A stretch of DNA of 64,000 nucleotides from Sphingomonas sp. (GTDB taxonomy: Bacteria; Pseudomonadota; Alphaproteobacteria; Sphingomonadales; Sphingomonadaceae): contig NZ_JANYGG010000013.1 in the NCBI RefSeq assembly GCF_025362505.1, positions 16,092 through 80,091 on the forward strand. Direction: 5' to 3'. Positions 50,488-60,600 of this stretch are shown in pieces; the first letter of the stretch is position 1, and every line of letters starts with the position of its first letter. The notes under the pieces are model-generated. The model was not told the origin of the DNA, made no database searches, and saw only the letters and a list, made by a program, of their open reading frames with translations. The position numbers and the translations under genes were made by a program.

Positions 50488-50514
50488 CCATGAACATGGT
50501 TCGTTAACCATGGT
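50487..50514. promoter_or_regulatory. Operator-like palindromes between the two GIN-domain genes
   Basis: ACCATG-AA-CATGGT (50,487-50,500) is a perfect inverted repeat. ACCATGGT (50,507-50,514) is a further palindromic half, preceded by TTA to give TTAACCAT. They lie between a stop and a start codon 43 bp apart and could regulate the second gene or form an mRNA hairpin. Confidence 0.35.
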
Positions 50515-50530
50515 CGGCGAGGATGGGGTG

Positions 50531-51229
50531 ATGAACAAACCCCTCCTCGCCGCATTGTGCGCGCTCGCCATCACCGCCGACCCCGCCGACGCGGCGACTC
50601 GCCATTTCGCGATCACCTCGTTCGATCGCGTGCGCGTCGACGGGCCGTACAAAGTCCAGCTCGCAACCGGGATTGCCCCCTTCGCCAGCGCCACCGGCTC
50701 GGCGCAGGCGCTCGACGGAATGGCGGTCGACGTGCAGGGGCGCACCCTCATCGTCCACGTCAACCGCAGCGCATGGGGTGGCTTCTCGAGCCAGTCTCCT
50801 GGACCGGTAACGATCAGCCTTGGGACTCACGATCTCACTGCGGCCTGGCTCAATGGCGCAGGGAGCATTGCCATAGACCAAGTGAAGGGTCTCAGCTTCG
50901 ACATGTCGGTCCAGGGCTCGGGTTTGGCTAGCATCGATCAGGTCAGCGTCGATCAGCTGCGCGTCAGTCTTGGCGGAGCCGCTTCGGCGCACCTCGCTGG
51001 AACGGCGCTTCGCCTCAACGCCACCGTCCGCGGCAACTCGTCGCTCGACGCCGCCGCGCTCGCGATGAAAGACGTCACCATCGACGCCGAGGGTCCGGCG
51101 ATCGTCAGGGGCGCGGTCAGCGACACCGCGAAGATCGACGCCCTCGGAGTCGCCGTGGTCACTCTTACCGGCTCCCCGGCGTGCGTCGTCAAAACGCAAG
51201 GCTCCGCTACTGTCGAAGGCTGCCGCTAA
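50531..51229 (+). CDS. Second GIN-domain (DUF2807-like) secreted protein
   Basis: A 232-residue protein. A signal peptide (MNKPLLAALCALAITADP then ADA, no lipobox) is followed by RHFAITSFDRVRVDGPYKVQLATG, the same opening as its upstream neighbour. Degenerate beta-helix repeats (LNGAGSIAI, VQGSGLASI) end in SPACVVKTQGSATVEGC. It pairs a soluble/periplasmic form with the lipid-anchored form encoded upstream, probably from one duplication. A G-rich ribosome site (GAGGATGGGG) precedes ATG 50,531. Function unknown. Confidence 0.78.
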   Translation: MNKPLLAALCALAITADPADAATRHFAITSFDRVRVDGPYKVQLATGIAPFASATGSAQALDGMAVDVQGRTLIVHVNRSAWGGFSSQSPGPVTISLGTHDLTAAWLNGAGSIAIDQVKGLSFDMSVQGSGLASIDQVSVDQLRVSLGGAASAHLAGTALRLNATVRGNSSLDAAALAMKDVTIDAEGPAIVRGAVSDTAKIDALGVAVVTLTGSPACVVKTQGSATVEGCR

Positions 51230-51237
51230 CCCACATG

Positions 51238-51285
51238 GAAAAGGGCGGTTGCACGGCCAAAGCCGGCAACCGCTCCACTTTTCGC
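51238..51285. terminator. Bidirectional terminator between convergent genes
   Basis: GCGGTTGC (51,245-51,252) pairs with GCAACCGC (51,266-51,273) with an inner GGC/GCC pair. An A-run lies on the left and a T-rich stretch on the right, so it can serve both the GIN gene (plus) and the DUF4402 gene (minus). Confidence 0.7.
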
Positions 51286-51298
51286 TGCTACTGCAAAA

Positions 51299-51829
51299 TT
51301 ACAGGTAGTCGGCTGTCAGGTCGAAGGTGGCCGAGTAGAGGCCATTGGGCTGGCTCGCGGCGATGGCGAAGACCCCCCCGACACCGACCGTGAAGGCCGA
51401 CGATACATCGATCGTCCGGCTTAAAGAATTGCCATTGTCAAGCGTCATGCTGGTGACAACCAGCGTGTCGCCGGCGTTCGTCGTGCTGGTCAACAGCAAC
51501 GGCTTTGAAAGTGTAAGCTGCACTGTCTGATTAGGCGTACCCGCTCCTTGGAACTCGCCGCGCCCGCCCGGATATGTCGCAACACCGATCACGCCGCCGG
51601 TGATTGAACGCGCACCGCTATCGGGATCGATCGTGACGACGCCCGCAGTCGTGCTGCCGATGACGGTGCCGAAATCGAGGTTGCTGACCTTGGTCAGCGT
51701 GAGCGGCTGAAGGACCACACCGAGCACTTCTGCGGTTGCTTTTCCCTGACCGGGTGCCGCCGTCGCGAAGGCGGGAGTAGCAGTGACGAGAGTGGCGGCA
51801 AGCGCCGAAAGGCTAAGAATCAATCGCAT
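51299..51829 (-). CDS. DUF4402 domain secreted protein
   Basis: A 176-residue protein. Signal peptide MRLILSLSALAATLVTATPA then FATAAPG. The DUF4402 core follows: LTLTKVSNLDFGTVIGSTTAGVVTIDPDSGARSITGGV, ending ATFDLTADYL. Members look like fimbrial-subunit-type beta sandwiches exported to the cell surface, usually without an adjacent usher, as here. Function unknown. The start at 51,829 is where the signal peptide begins; the frame is open further upstream without homology. Confidence 0.82.
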   Translation of the reverse strand: MRLILSLSALAATLVTATPAFATAAPGQGKATAEVLGVVLQPLTLTKVSNLDFGTVIGSTTAGVVTIDPDSGARSITGGVIGVATYPGGRGEFQGAGTPNQTVQLTLSKPLLLTSTTNAGDTLVVTSMTLDNGNSLSRTIDVSSAFTVGVGGVFAIAASQPNGLYSATFDLTADYL

Positions 51830-51958
51830 CTGGTGTGTTCCCCACGAACTTGTTTCGAGAATGGGGCCAATGGGGGAGGCGATCTCAAGACGAAGGCAAT
51901 AGATGTGGTTCGCAAAATCTAAATCATGTTCGGTAGCCATGCTGTGTGGCGTCGCGCG

Positions 51959-52360
51959 CTACACAAGCAACAGCTTCACCAGCTTGCCGTAAAGCGACGG
52001 CGGCAACAGCCCCAAGCCGCTCTCGTCGCCATCTTCCGAGTCGGGCGCGTCATCGGGTTCGAGGTAGCGCCAGCCCTGGTGCGCGCGCTTGGGCACGGCG
52101 GGCAGGATGATCAGCTGATCGCGGCAGACGATGTCGATCCGCCCGTCGCTGCGATCGTCGATCCGGACGATTTCGTTGCACGCGACGATGCGGTGCTTGA
52201 CGATCCAGTGCAACGAGCCGCCGACGAGTTCGGCCGCGCGCTTGGGCCGCATTCGCGTCGGCACGCGCACCTCGCCGCCAGCTGCCCGGCGGGCAAGGCG
52301 ATTGCCCAGTGCTTCGATGCTGGCACAGCCGACGGCGGTCTTGGTAAGGTGAAGCGGCAC
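51959..52360 (-). CDS. DUF1489 family protein
   Basis: A 133-residue protein starting (GTG) M-P-LHLTKTAVGCASIEALGNRL, the conserved N-terminus of DUF1489, with TRMRPKRAAELVGGSLHWIVKH and a C-terminal AHQGWRYLEPDDAP. The family is alphaproteobacterial and uncharacterised. It probably forms an operon with mgtE, 47 bp upstream on the same strand. An in-frame TTG at 52,396 would add 12 residues without family support. Confidence 0.85.
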   Translation of the reverse strand: MPLHLTKTAVGCASIEALGNRLARRAAGGEVRVPTRMRPKRAAELVGGSLHWIVKHRIVACNEIVRIDDRSDGRIDIVCRDQLIILPAVPKRAHQGWRYLEPDDAPDSEDGDESGLGLLPPSLYGKLVKLLLV

Positions 52361-52407
52361 GGTTCGCCAGATGCGCGGAATCGGTCTAGACTTCAACGCG
52401 CTCGCAC

Positions 52408-53814
52408 TCAGCCCACCAGCCCGGCCAACTGCGCCAGCCCGAGGAAGCTGAAAAACCCCATCACGTCCGTCATCATTGTCACGAACACGGCCGACGACAC
52501 CGCCGGATCGATCCGCGCCTTCTCCAGCGCGATCGGGATCAGGATCCCCGACAGGCCAGCGACGAGATTGTTGATGATCATCGCCGCGCCCATCACCAGT
52601 CCGAGCGGGACGTTATGATAAATCAGGATCGTCCCTCCGCCTGTAATCAGCGCCAACGCGAGTCCATTGGCCAGCGCGATGACCAGCTCGCGCCGGATCA
52701 TTCGCACCGTATTTGAGCTGGTCAGCTGGTTGGTTGCCAGCGCGCGGACCACCACCGCCAGCGTCTGCGTACCAGCATTGCCGCCCATTCCCGAAATAAT
52801 GCCCATCAGCACGGCGAGCACGGTGAGTTTCGAAATTTCCGCTTCAAATCCCCCGACCACCGCCGCTGCCAGGATCGCCGTACCGAGGTTGATAACCAGC
52901 CACGTCAGCCGCGTCCGGATGGTCAGATGGACCGGCTCGTTGATGTCGCCATCGCCCGCGCCCGACAGCAGCAACACGTCCTCGCCGGCTTCCTCCTGGA
53001 TGATGTGGACGATGTCGTCGACGGTAATCATCCCGACCAGCCGCCCGCTCGGGTCGATCACCGCAGCCGAGATCAGTGCGTATTTCTGGAAGCGCAGCGC
53101 AACTTCCTCCTGGTCCATGCCCACCGGGATCAGCGTCTGGTCGTCCAGCATGATGTCGGCGACGCGCACCTTGCGCGGCGAGCGCAGCAGCGCCGACAGC
53201 TTGCAACTTCCGATCGGCCTGTGACTCGGCGACACGACGAACACTTCCCAGAAATCGGTCGCCAGTTCGTCGCCCGCACGAAGATAATCGATCACCTGGC
53301 CGACGGTCCAATGCTCGGGCACCGCGATCAGGTCGCGCTGCATCAACCGCCCGGCCGACTCCTGAGGATAGCTCAGCGCCTCCTCGATCGCGGCGCGATC
53401 GTCGGGCTCCATCGCGCGCAGCACGGCGCGCTGCTCGTCGTCCTCCAGATCCTCGAGCAGCGCGACCGCATTGTCGGTGTCGAGCTGCCCGGCGAAATCG
53501 GCAAGCTGCTGCGGCCCCATCTCGTCGATCAGCGTCTCGCGGACATGCTCGTTCATCTCCGCCAGCACGTCGGCCTCGACGATCCCGGCGAGCGCCGCAA
53601 CCAGCCCGTCGCGCTCGTCGGCCCGCGCCAGCTCGATCAGATCGGCGATGTCGGCGGGGTGAAGCGGCTCGACCAGGGCACGCGCCGTGGCGTCGTCGCC
53701 GGCCTCGACCGCATCGAGCACTTTCTCCACGAACGCGGGCTTCAGCCGGTCCTCGCGGTCCATGATGCCGGCGTCGTCGTCTTGCGCGGTGAAGGTGAGG
53801 TCGCTCTCGCTCAT
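52408..53814 (-). CDS. mgtE: Magnesium transporter MgtE
   Basis: A 468-residue protein with the MgtE layout. The N domain (LHPADIADLIELA repeats) comes first. Two CBS domains (LMQRDLIAVPEHWTVGQVIDYL and ADIMLDDQTLIPVGMDQEEVALRFQKY) follow, then five membrane helices including GIISGMGGNAGTQTLAV and the terminal VFVTMMTDVMGFFSFLGLA, where the D-x-x-G of the pore sits. It is a Mg-gated Mg channel. No M-box riboswitch is evident in the 110-bp divergent gap. Confidence 0.96.
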   Translation of the reverse strand: MSESDLTFTAQDDDAGIMDREDRLKPAFVEKVLDAVEAGDDATARALVEPLHPADIADLIELARADERDGLVAALAGIVEADVLAEMNEHVRETLIDEMGPQQLADFAGQLDTDNAVALLEDLEDDEQRAVLRAMEPDDRAAIEEALSYPQESAGRLMQRDLIAVPEHWTVGQVIDYLRAGDELATDFWEVFVVSPSHRPIGSCKLSALLRSPRKVRVADIMLDDQTLIPVGMDQEEVALRFQKYALISAAVIDPSGRLVGMITVDDIVHIIQEEAGEDVLLLSGAGDGDINEPVHLTIRTRLTWLVINLGTAILAAAVVGGFEAEISKLTVLAVLMGIISGMGGNAGTQTLAVVVRALATNQLTSSNTVRMIRRELVIALANGLALALITGGGTILIYHNVPLGLVMGAAMIINNLVAGLSGILIPIALEKARIDPAVSSAVFVTMMTDVMGFFSFLGLAQLAGLVG

Positions 53815-53924
53815 CCTGTCTGCCCCCCATTGCCGCGGTCCCGCTCCCCTATGGCGGCCCGCGCACTGGCGCAACCCGCCCGCGCCTCCTACATGACCGC
53901 CAGCCTTACAACGGAGACTTGACC

Positions 53925-54380
53925 ATGGCCGACGCCAACTCGCTGACCTTCACCCTTTCGAGCGGCGGCGACGTCGTCATCAAGCTTCGCCCCGACCTCG
54001 CCCCCGGCCACGTCGAGCGCATCGCCACGCTGGCGCGCGAGGGCTTCTATGACGGGGTCAAGTTTCACCGCGTCATTCCGGGCTTCATGGCGCAGGGGGG
54101 CGACCCAACCGGCACCGGGATGAGCGGGTCGAAGCTCCCCGATCTCAAGGCGGAGTTCAGCGCCGAGCCGCATGTCCGCGGCACCTGCTCGATGGCGCGC
54201 ACCGCCAACCCGGACAGTGCCAACAGCCAATTTTTTATCTGCTTCGACGACGCGAGCTTCCTCGACAAACAGTACACCGTATGGGGTAATGTCGAGAGTG
54301 GCATGGAACATGTTGACGCCCTCCCCAAGGGCGAGCCCCCGCGCGAGCCGGGCACGATCGTGAACGCCACGGTGGCGTAA
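53925..54380 (+). CDS. ppiB: Peptidyl-prolyl cis-trans isomerase (cyclophilin type)
   Basis: A 151-residue cytosolic cyclophilin. FYDGVKFHRVIPGFMAQGGD, GTCSMARTANPDSANSQFFICFDDASFLD and KQYTVWGNV carry the active-site R, F, Q and W positions. It speeds proline isomerisation in folding proteins. GGAG at 53,912 lies 9 nt before ATG 53,925; the in-frame TTG at 53,919 is less likely. No signal peptide. It ends one base before the GTG of the next gene. Confidence 0.95.
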   Translation: MADANSLTFTLSSGGDVVIKLRPDLAPGHVERIATLAREGFYDGVKFHRVIPGFMAQGGDPTGTGMSGSKLPDLKAEFSAEPHVRGTCSMARTANPDSANSQFFICFDDASFLDKQYTVWGNVESGMEHVDALPKGEPPREPGTIVNATVA

Positions 54381-54381
54381 C

Positions 54382-55143
54382 GTGGCCAAGACCCCGGTCG
54401 CACTGATTACTGGCGCGTCTTCCGGGCTCGGCGTCGACTTCGCTCGTCAGTTGTCGGCCAAGGGCTACCGGTTGGTGCTGGTCGCGCGGCGCCGGGACCG
54501 GCTCGACGCGCTTGCCGCCGAACTCGGCCATGCGCGCGCTGTAACGAGCGACCTCGCCGCGCCCGGCGCTGCCGCCGTATTGATGGTCGATCTCGCCGCG
54601 CACGACGAGACCGTCTCGGTGCTTGTCAACAATGCCGGCTTTGGGCTTGGCGGCCGGTTCGCGACCCTTGAAGGTGATCGCCAGCGCGGCATGATTGATC
54701 TGAATTGCGGCGCACTGGTCGAGCTCGCCCATGCCGTGCTGCCGGACATGCTCGCCAAAAAGAAGGGCGCGATCCTCAACGTCGCGTCGACCGCCGCCTT
54801 CCAGCCCGGCCCAGGAATGGCGGTCTATTTCGCCACGAAGGCGTTCGTCCTGTCGTTCACCGAAGCGCTCCATGAGGAGCTTCGCGGCAAAGGCGTCAAG
54901 GTGAGCGCGCTGTGCCCCGGCCCCACCGCAACCGAATTCGGCGAGGTTGCCGGCTTCGGCAAGTCAACGGCGTTTGAGAAAATCGCTGTCAGTTCGCATT
55001 CGGTCGTCCGTGCGGGGCTCGACGGACTCGAGGCGGGCAAGGCAATTGTCATTCCCGGCCTGATCAATAAAGCCGGGGCCCAGGGACATCGCCTTCTCCC
55101 GCGCGCCCTTCTCCGTCGCGTTGCCGGCATGGTGAAGATGTAG
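54382..55143 (+). CDS. Short-chain dehydrogenase/reductase
   Basis: A 253-residue SDR of the classical type. The NAD(P) motif is ITGASSGLGVDFA (TGxxxGxG). NNAGFG, the catalytic serine in NVASTAAF and Y-x-x-x-K in VYFATKAFVLSF follow. R-R-x-R after the second strand suggests an NADP preference. The start is GTG 54,382, one base after the ppiB stop, so the two genes are coupled. Substrate unknown. A predicted small RNA lies downstream. Confidence 0.92.
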   Translation: MAKTPVALITGASSGLGVDFARQLSAKGYRLVLVARRRDRLDALAAELGHARAVTSDLAAPGAAAVLMVDLAAHDETVSVLVNNAGFGLGGRFATLEGDRQRGMIDLNCGALVELAHAVLPDMLAKKKGAILNVASTAAFQPGPGMAVYFATKAFVLSFTEALHEELRGKGVKVSALCPGPTATEFGEVAGFGKSTAFEKIAVSSHSVVRAGLDGLEAGKAIVIPGLINKAGAQGHRLLPRALLRRVAGMVKM

Positions 55144-55177
55144 GTTGCAAAAAGGACCAAAGATGAGGATTTCGCAC

Positions 55178-55278
55178 TTGCACAATTCATGGTGCAATGC
55201 GATATAAGTCCTGCCTTTCGAGGCATCCTCTCCTGAAAACTTTCAACGGGCCGGGTGGCAACACCTGGCCCTTTTTTT
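55178..55278 (+). ncRNA. Predicted small regulatory RNA (about 65 nt) with its promoter
   Basis: TTGCAC (55,178) and TATAAG (55,203-55,208) form a plausible promoter. The transcript would open with a hairpin TGCCT-TTCG-AGGCA (55,212-55,225). An unpaired, pyrimidine-rich linker with CCTCTCC (55,227-55,233), complementary to a Shine-Dalgarno sequence, follows. It closes with an intrinsic terminator GGGCCGGGTG-GCAA-CACCTGGCCC (55,248-55,271) and T7. This hairpin/anti-SD/terminator layout is that of trans-acting sRNAs such as the alphaproteobacterial MmgR/SuhB group. No gene is read through this terminator other than possibly the dehydrogenase gene 70 bp upstream. Confidence 0.6.
55248..55278 (+). 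terminator. Strong intrinsic terminator with GCAA tetraloop
   Basis: A ten-pair stem with one G-T wobble, a GNRA-type loop and seven T residues. It ends the predicted sRNA and any read-through from the upstream dehydrogenase gene. Confidence 0.88.
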
Positions 55279-55374
55279 GTCCCCAGCGAGTCGGCGCAGG
55301 TTGGATCGGACAGCGCCCGCCGATCGAGCCTGCCGGTGCTATTTCGCTCACAGAAATGTACGCCGGGCGGTTTC

Positions 55375-56127
55375 TTAGAAGGTCACCCCGACCGATCCGA
55401 CGATCCCCGTCTTGCTTTCGTTGCGACCGCTGAACGGATTGATCAAGTCGCCGTCGGTATCGACATATTGAACGCCGATTATGAAGTTCTTGACCGCCAC
55501 GCTCGCGCCGGCGCCCCAGTCGGTATAGCCCTTGCCGATCGACAGATAGCTTGGCCCATATGTGTGGCCAAGGTGTGCCGTCAGGCTTACCGGGGTTTTG
55601 GGGATCGCCGCGCCGAGGTCACCCGCGATGTACAGATTATCCGCTTTGGGGCTGATCTGGTTAAGCGCAAGCGCGCGCTGCTTGAAGCCATAGTTGGCGG
55701 TCGCTTTGGCGGTTACCGGCCCAAAAGTCTGTGAAATCGAAATATAGGGCTCGAAGAAGTCCGAGTTGATCCCGCCCGAGCCGGGGTAATAATAATAGAG
55801 TACCCCGCCATCGATTTTGGTCGCGCCGAAGGTCTTGGAATAGCCCGCGATCAGGTCGATCTCCCGGTCCGATCCATTCTCGACATATTCGTCGATCGAG
55901 GTGCCCCACACCGTGGCGTAAAACCCCGACTTGTGGCTCAGCGTGAAGGTGCCTTGCACTGCGGCATGCTTATTGGTCTGCGAGATGCCGCGGAAACGAT
56001 AGTCGGAGATTAGCGAGGCGCCCCCACTCACACTGATGCCGTTGCCAAGTTCAGCGGCGGCTGCCGGTGCTGCGGATAGACTGGGCAGGCCGGCCACCAT
56101 TGCGGCGGAAATCACGATCTTGTTCAT
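55375..56127 (-). CDS. TorF-family putative porin
   Basis: A 250-residue outer-membrane protein. Signal peptide MNKIVISAAMVAGLPSLSAA then PAAAA. SGGASLISDYRFRGISQTNKHAAVQGTFTLSHKSGFYATVWGTS (in segments) is the typical opening of the TIGR02001/TorF family. DREIDLIAGYSKTFG and a C-terminal VGSVGVTF with terminal phenylalanine follow. Members are often found beside ammonium or nitrogen genes, and this one follows gltD by 124 bp on the same strand. The substrate is unknown. Confidence 0.85.
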   Translation of the reverse strand: MNKIVISAAMVAGLPSLSAAPAAAAELGNGISVSGGASLISDYRFRGISQTNKHAAVQGTFTLSHKSGFYATVWGTSIDEYVENGSDREIDLIAGYSKTFGATKIDGGVLYYYYPGSGGINSDFFEPYISISQTFGPVTAKATANYGFKQRALALNQISPKADNLYIAGDLGAAIPKTPVSLTAHLGHTYGPSYLSIGKGYTDWGAGASVAVKNFIIGVQYVDTDGDLINPFSGRNESKTGIVGSVGVTF

Positions 56128-56251
56128 CTTCGGGTCCCCTGAAAAGTTGACCCTCTCCCGCGCCGGGATCCCGCTTCTTTGCCCGAGCAGTGTCCAGTGG
56201 CACAAGTCTGCAATGCGACACATTGCTGCAGTGCACAATGGGATCCCGTCG

Positions 56252-57613
56252 CTAAACGGTCCTCAAGGACGTCAAATGTTCACCGACCAGCTTGGCGCAC
56301 TCACGGCCCTCGCGGATTGCCCACACAACGAGCGACTGTCCGCGCCGCATGTCACCGCACGCGTAGACGTTTTCGCGGCTGGTCTTGTAAGACTGCCGGT
56401 CGATCTCGGCGTTGGCCATTCCGAGCACTCCGTCCTCGGGCGAGCCGAGAAAGCCCATCGCCAGCAACACGAGGTCAGCCGGGATCTGGACCTGCTCGCC
56501 ATCACGCTCGACGATCAGCGAGCGTACCTCGCCCCCCTCCGCGATCGCGTCGCGTGTCGCCGCCGAGAACATCCGCTCAACACCCTCTTCCTGCGACGTG
56601 GAGGTGCGCAGTTTCAGCGGCCAGTGCGGCCACACGAGCTCCTTGTTCTCGCGCACCGGCGGCTCGGGCATGATCTCGAGTTGTGTCACCGACGCCGCGC
56701 CTTGGCGATTGGAAGTGCCGATGCAGTCCGAGCCGGTGTCGCCCCCGCCGATCACCACGACATGCTTGCCGGTGGCGGACAGCTCTTCGCCCTCGATTGG
56801 AAGCCCCGCCTGGCGCCGGTTCGACTGGGTCAGGAAATCCATTGCGAAGTGGATGTTGCTTGCCCCCCGAGTCGGAATGTCGAGGTCGCGCGGCCATTCC
56901 GCGCCGCCGGCCAGCACCATCACGTCATAATCGTCGAGGATGCGGTCGACCGAAACCGTCACACCGATTTCCATGCCGGTGCGGAAGATTACCCCTTCGG
57001 CTTCCATCTGCGCGATCCGCCGGTCGATCAGCGCGCGGTCCATCTTGAAGTCGGGGATGCCATAGCGGAGCAGCCCGCCAATGCGGTCGTTCTTCTCGAA
57101 CACCGTCGGCGCATGCCCCATCCGCGCCAGCTGCTGCGCGCACGCGAGGCCGGCGGGACCCGACCCGACGATCGCGATCCGCTTGCCCGTGCCCCGCGCG
57201 GCGACCTGGGGGCGAACCCACCCCTCCTGCCACGCCTTGTCGACGATCGCGCATTCGATCGTCTTGATCGTCACCGGCACGTCGTCGAGGTTCAACGTAC
57301 ACGCCGCTTCGCACGGCGCTGGGCACACGCGGCCGGTAAACTCGGGGAAATTGTTGGTCCGGTGCAGCCGCTCGCTTGCCGTCTTCCAGTCGAGGTCGCT
57401 GACCAGGCTGTTCCAGTCGGGGATCAAATTCCCCACCGGGCACGCCGTATGGCAAAAGGGCACACCGCAATCCATGCAGCGCGTCGCCTGCACCGCGACC
57501 TCCTGCTCGGGGAGCGGCAGGACATATTCCCGATAGTCGGTCAGCCGCTCGGCGATCGGCCGCGCCGGCCGGTCGTGCCGCTCGATGGTGAGGAATCCGG
57601 TCGGGTCGGTCAT
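56252..57613 (-). CDS. gltD: Glutamate synthase small subunit
   Basis: A 453-residue iron-sulfur flavoprotein. The N-terminal cysteine clusters are [17 protein letters not shown] and [11 protein letters not shown]. The FAD motif is [15 protein letters not shown], and the NADPH motif is [15 protein letters not shown] with the C-terminal [16 protein letters not shown]. It feeds electrons from NADPH to GltB. It overlaps the gltB stop by 4 nt. Confidence 0.97.
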   Translation of the reverse strand: MTDPTGFLTIERHDRPARPIAERLTDYREYVLPLPEQEVAVQATRCMDCGVPFCHTACPVGNLIPDWNSLVSDLDWKTASERLHRTNNFPEFTGRVCPAPCEAACTLNLDDVPVTIKTIECAIVDKAWQEGWVRPQVAARGTGKRIAIVGSGPAGLACAQQLARMGHAPTVFEKNDRIGGLLRYGIPDFKMDRALIDRRIAQMEAEGVIFRTGMEIGVTVSVDRILDDYDVMVLAGGAEWPRDLDIPTRGASNIHFAMDFLTQSNRRQAGLPIEGEELSATGKHVVVIGGGDTGSDCIGTSNRQGAASVTQLEIMPEPPVRENKELVWPHWPLKLRTSTSQEEGVERMFSAATRDAIAEGGEVRSLIVERDGEQVQIPADLVLLAMGFLGSPEDGVLGMANAEIDRQSYKTSRENVYACGDMRRGQSLVVWAIREGRECAKLVGEHLTSLRTV

Positions 57614-60600
57614 GCCGCGAGATCCTGCCTAGCAGCCGTCAGCGCTTCAAGCGCACGCCGATAATCGGTCGGCATCACGAGCAGGAACTCGCCCAATGCC
57701 TTGTCCCAATCGGCGAGCAGATCGGACGCACGCTCGCTCCCGGTGCGATCACGATGCGCTTCAATCAGCGCCTTTAGCGCGGCCGGGTCCTCCACCGCTC
57801 CAAGCTCGACACTGGCCATGTTGCACTGTGCCTTGAACGTCCCTTCGGGGTCATAGACCAGCGCGATCCCGCCCGACATTCCAGCCGCGAAGTTGCGCCC
57901 GACCTTGCCCAGCACGACCACTGTTCCGCCGGTCATATATTCGCAGCCGTGATCGCCGATTCCCTCGACCACCGCGCTCGCGCCCGAATTGCGCACCGCG
58001 AACCGCTCGCCGGCCATGCCGTTGAAATAGGCCTCGCCCGCGGTCGCGCCGTACAAGCAGGTGTTGCCGACGATGATGTTGTCGCTCGCGACCCGCGGTG
58101 CGCCCTCGGGCTGGCGGACGATGATCCGCCCCCCCGACAAGCCCTTGCCGCAATAATCGTTGGCATCGCCGCTGACTTCGATTGTGAACCCCTCGACCAG
58201 GAACGCGCCAAGGCTTTGCCCCGCCGATCCCGTGAGCTTGACCGTCACGCTGTCGTCGGCCGGCCTCTTCGACCCCATCCGCCGCACCATCTCGCCCGAC
58301 GCCGCCGCGCCGACCGTGCGGTCGTCATTGCCGACGCGCAGATCGATCGTGGCCGGAAGTGGCCCGCCGAGCGCGTCGATCATCGCCGCATCGATCCGCT
58401 TGGGCGTCCGCGCCTTGAACGGCTCACGTGTCGGCACCCCCCCCGGCGGCTGGAACAGCAGCGCAGTCAAGTCGAGGTCATGCGCCTTCCAGTGGTGGCT
58501 CAGCGACGCCTCGATCAGGTCGGCGCGCCCAACCGCCTCATCGACAGTCCGCAAGCCGAGCGACGCAAGCAACTCGCGTAATTCCTCGGCGACGAAAAAC
58601 AGGTAGTTGACGACATGCTCGGGCGTTCCCGTGAACCGCGCGCGAAGCACCGGGTCCTGCGTCGCAATCCCGACCGGACATGTGTTCAAATGACACTTGC
58701 GCATCATGATGCACCCGGCGGCAATCAGCGGAGCGGTCGCAAAGCCGAACTCGTCGGCCCCGAGCAGCGCTGCGACCAGCACGTCGCGCCCGGTGCGCAA
58801 TCCGCCATCGGCCTGAACTGTGATCCGCCCGCGTAAGCCGTTGAGCAGAAGCGTCTGGTGAACCTCGGCCAGCCCGATTTCCCACGGCAACCCGGCATGG
58901 GTCAGCGAGGTCAGCGGCGACGCCCCCGTTCCGCCCTCATAGCCCGAGATGGTGATATGATTGGCCGAACATTTCGCCACCCCGGCAGCGACCGTCCCGA
59001 CCCCGGTCTCGGACACGAGCTTGACCGACAGACGCGCGGTTGGATTGACCGAGCCCAGGTCGTGAATCAGCTGCGCCAGATCCTCGATCGAATAAATGTC
59101 ATGGTGCGGCGGCGGCGAGATTAGCCCGACCCCGGGCGTCGAATGGCGCACCGCGGCGATCGCGGCGTCGACCTTGTACCCGGGCAATTGCCCGCCCTCG
59201 CCCGGCTTGGCACCTTGCGCGATCTTGATTTGCAACTCGTCGGCCTCGACCAGATAGTCCGTTGTCACCCCGAACCGCCCCGACGCGATCTGCTTGATCG
59301 CCGACCGCTCGCTGTCGCCATTCGCCAGCCGCACTGCGCGCGCGGCTTCTTCGCCACCTTCGCCGGTGTTCGACTTGCCGCCGATGCGGTTCATCGCCCT
59401 GGCCAGCGTCGTATGCGCTTCCCGGCTGATCGAACCGAAGCTCATCGCCCCGGCGGCGAAGCGCCGCACGATGGCGCTCGCCGGCTCGACCTCGGAAACG
59501 TCGATTGCCGCCCCTGCCGCCTTGAACTTGAACAGCGAGCGGATCGTCGGCAGGCGTGGATCGCCCGCGTCAATTTCGGCCGAGAAAGCGCGGAACTTGG
59601 CGGGAATATTGCCTCTCACCGCATGCTGCAGATTGGCGATGCTCGAAAGCGTCCAGGCATGCGCCTCGCCCCCTTCGCGCTGCGCGTAAATGCCGCCGAT
59701 ATCGAGCTCCTCGCCGCCACCGCAGGCGAAGCGATGCCGCCGGTTCGACTCCTCGGCCAGCTCGCTAAGCCCAACACCGCCGATCGGCGACTTGGTCCCG
59801 GTGAAATATCGGTCGATGACCGACTGCCCGATCCCGATCGCGTCGAAGATCTGCGCGCCGCAATAGCTCTGGAAAGTCGAGATGCCCATCTTGGACATGA
59901 CCTTGAGCATCCCCTTGCCAAGACCTTTGATATACTTTTCGTGACCCTTGCCGGACGAATCCAGCGCGCCGATCGTGTCGAACGCCAGCCACGGGTTGAT
60001 CGCCTCGGCGCCATAGCCGGCGAGCACGCACATATGGTGCACCTCGCGCGCTTCGCCCGTCTCGACGACCAGCCCGGCCTGCATGCGCAAGCCCTGCCGG
60101 ATCAGCTGGTGATGGATCGCGCCCGTCGCCAGCGCCGCCGGAATCGGCACCCGCTCCGCCGACGCCGCACGGTCCGAGATGATGATCAGATTGGCGTCGG
60201 CAAGCACCGCCTCGGTCGCCTCCCAGCACAATCGCTGCAGCGCCGCCTCGAGCGCCTCGCCATTGCCCCCGGCCAGCCAGGTCGCGTCGAGCGTCACCGT
60301 GCTGAACGCCCCGTCGAGACTATCTTTGATCGAGCGAATCTTCTCCAGCTCGGCGTTGGTCAGGATCGGTTGTGAGACCTCAAGCCGCTTGTGGTTGCCC
60401 GCCTCGAGCCCAAGCAGATTGGGCCGCGGTCCGACCATCGACACGAGGCTCATCACCAGGCTCTCGCGGATTGGATCGATCGGCGGGTTGGTCACCTGCG
60501 CGAAGTTCTGCTTGAAATAATCATACAGCAGCCGCGGCCGATCCGACAGCACCGCCAGCGGCGTATCGGTCCCCATCGACCCCAGCGGATCGTCGCCATC

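Noticed and set aside
50504..50511. TTAACCAT as a CtrA binding site
   Set aside because: Only a half-site is present, without a second TTAA 7 nt away; it is better explained as part of a local palindrome.
56199..56214. Sigma-54-like TGGCAC...TGCA near the TorF/gltD genes
   Set aside because: The spacing between the GG and GC elements is 9 instead of the strict 10, and it is on the opposite strand to the genes.
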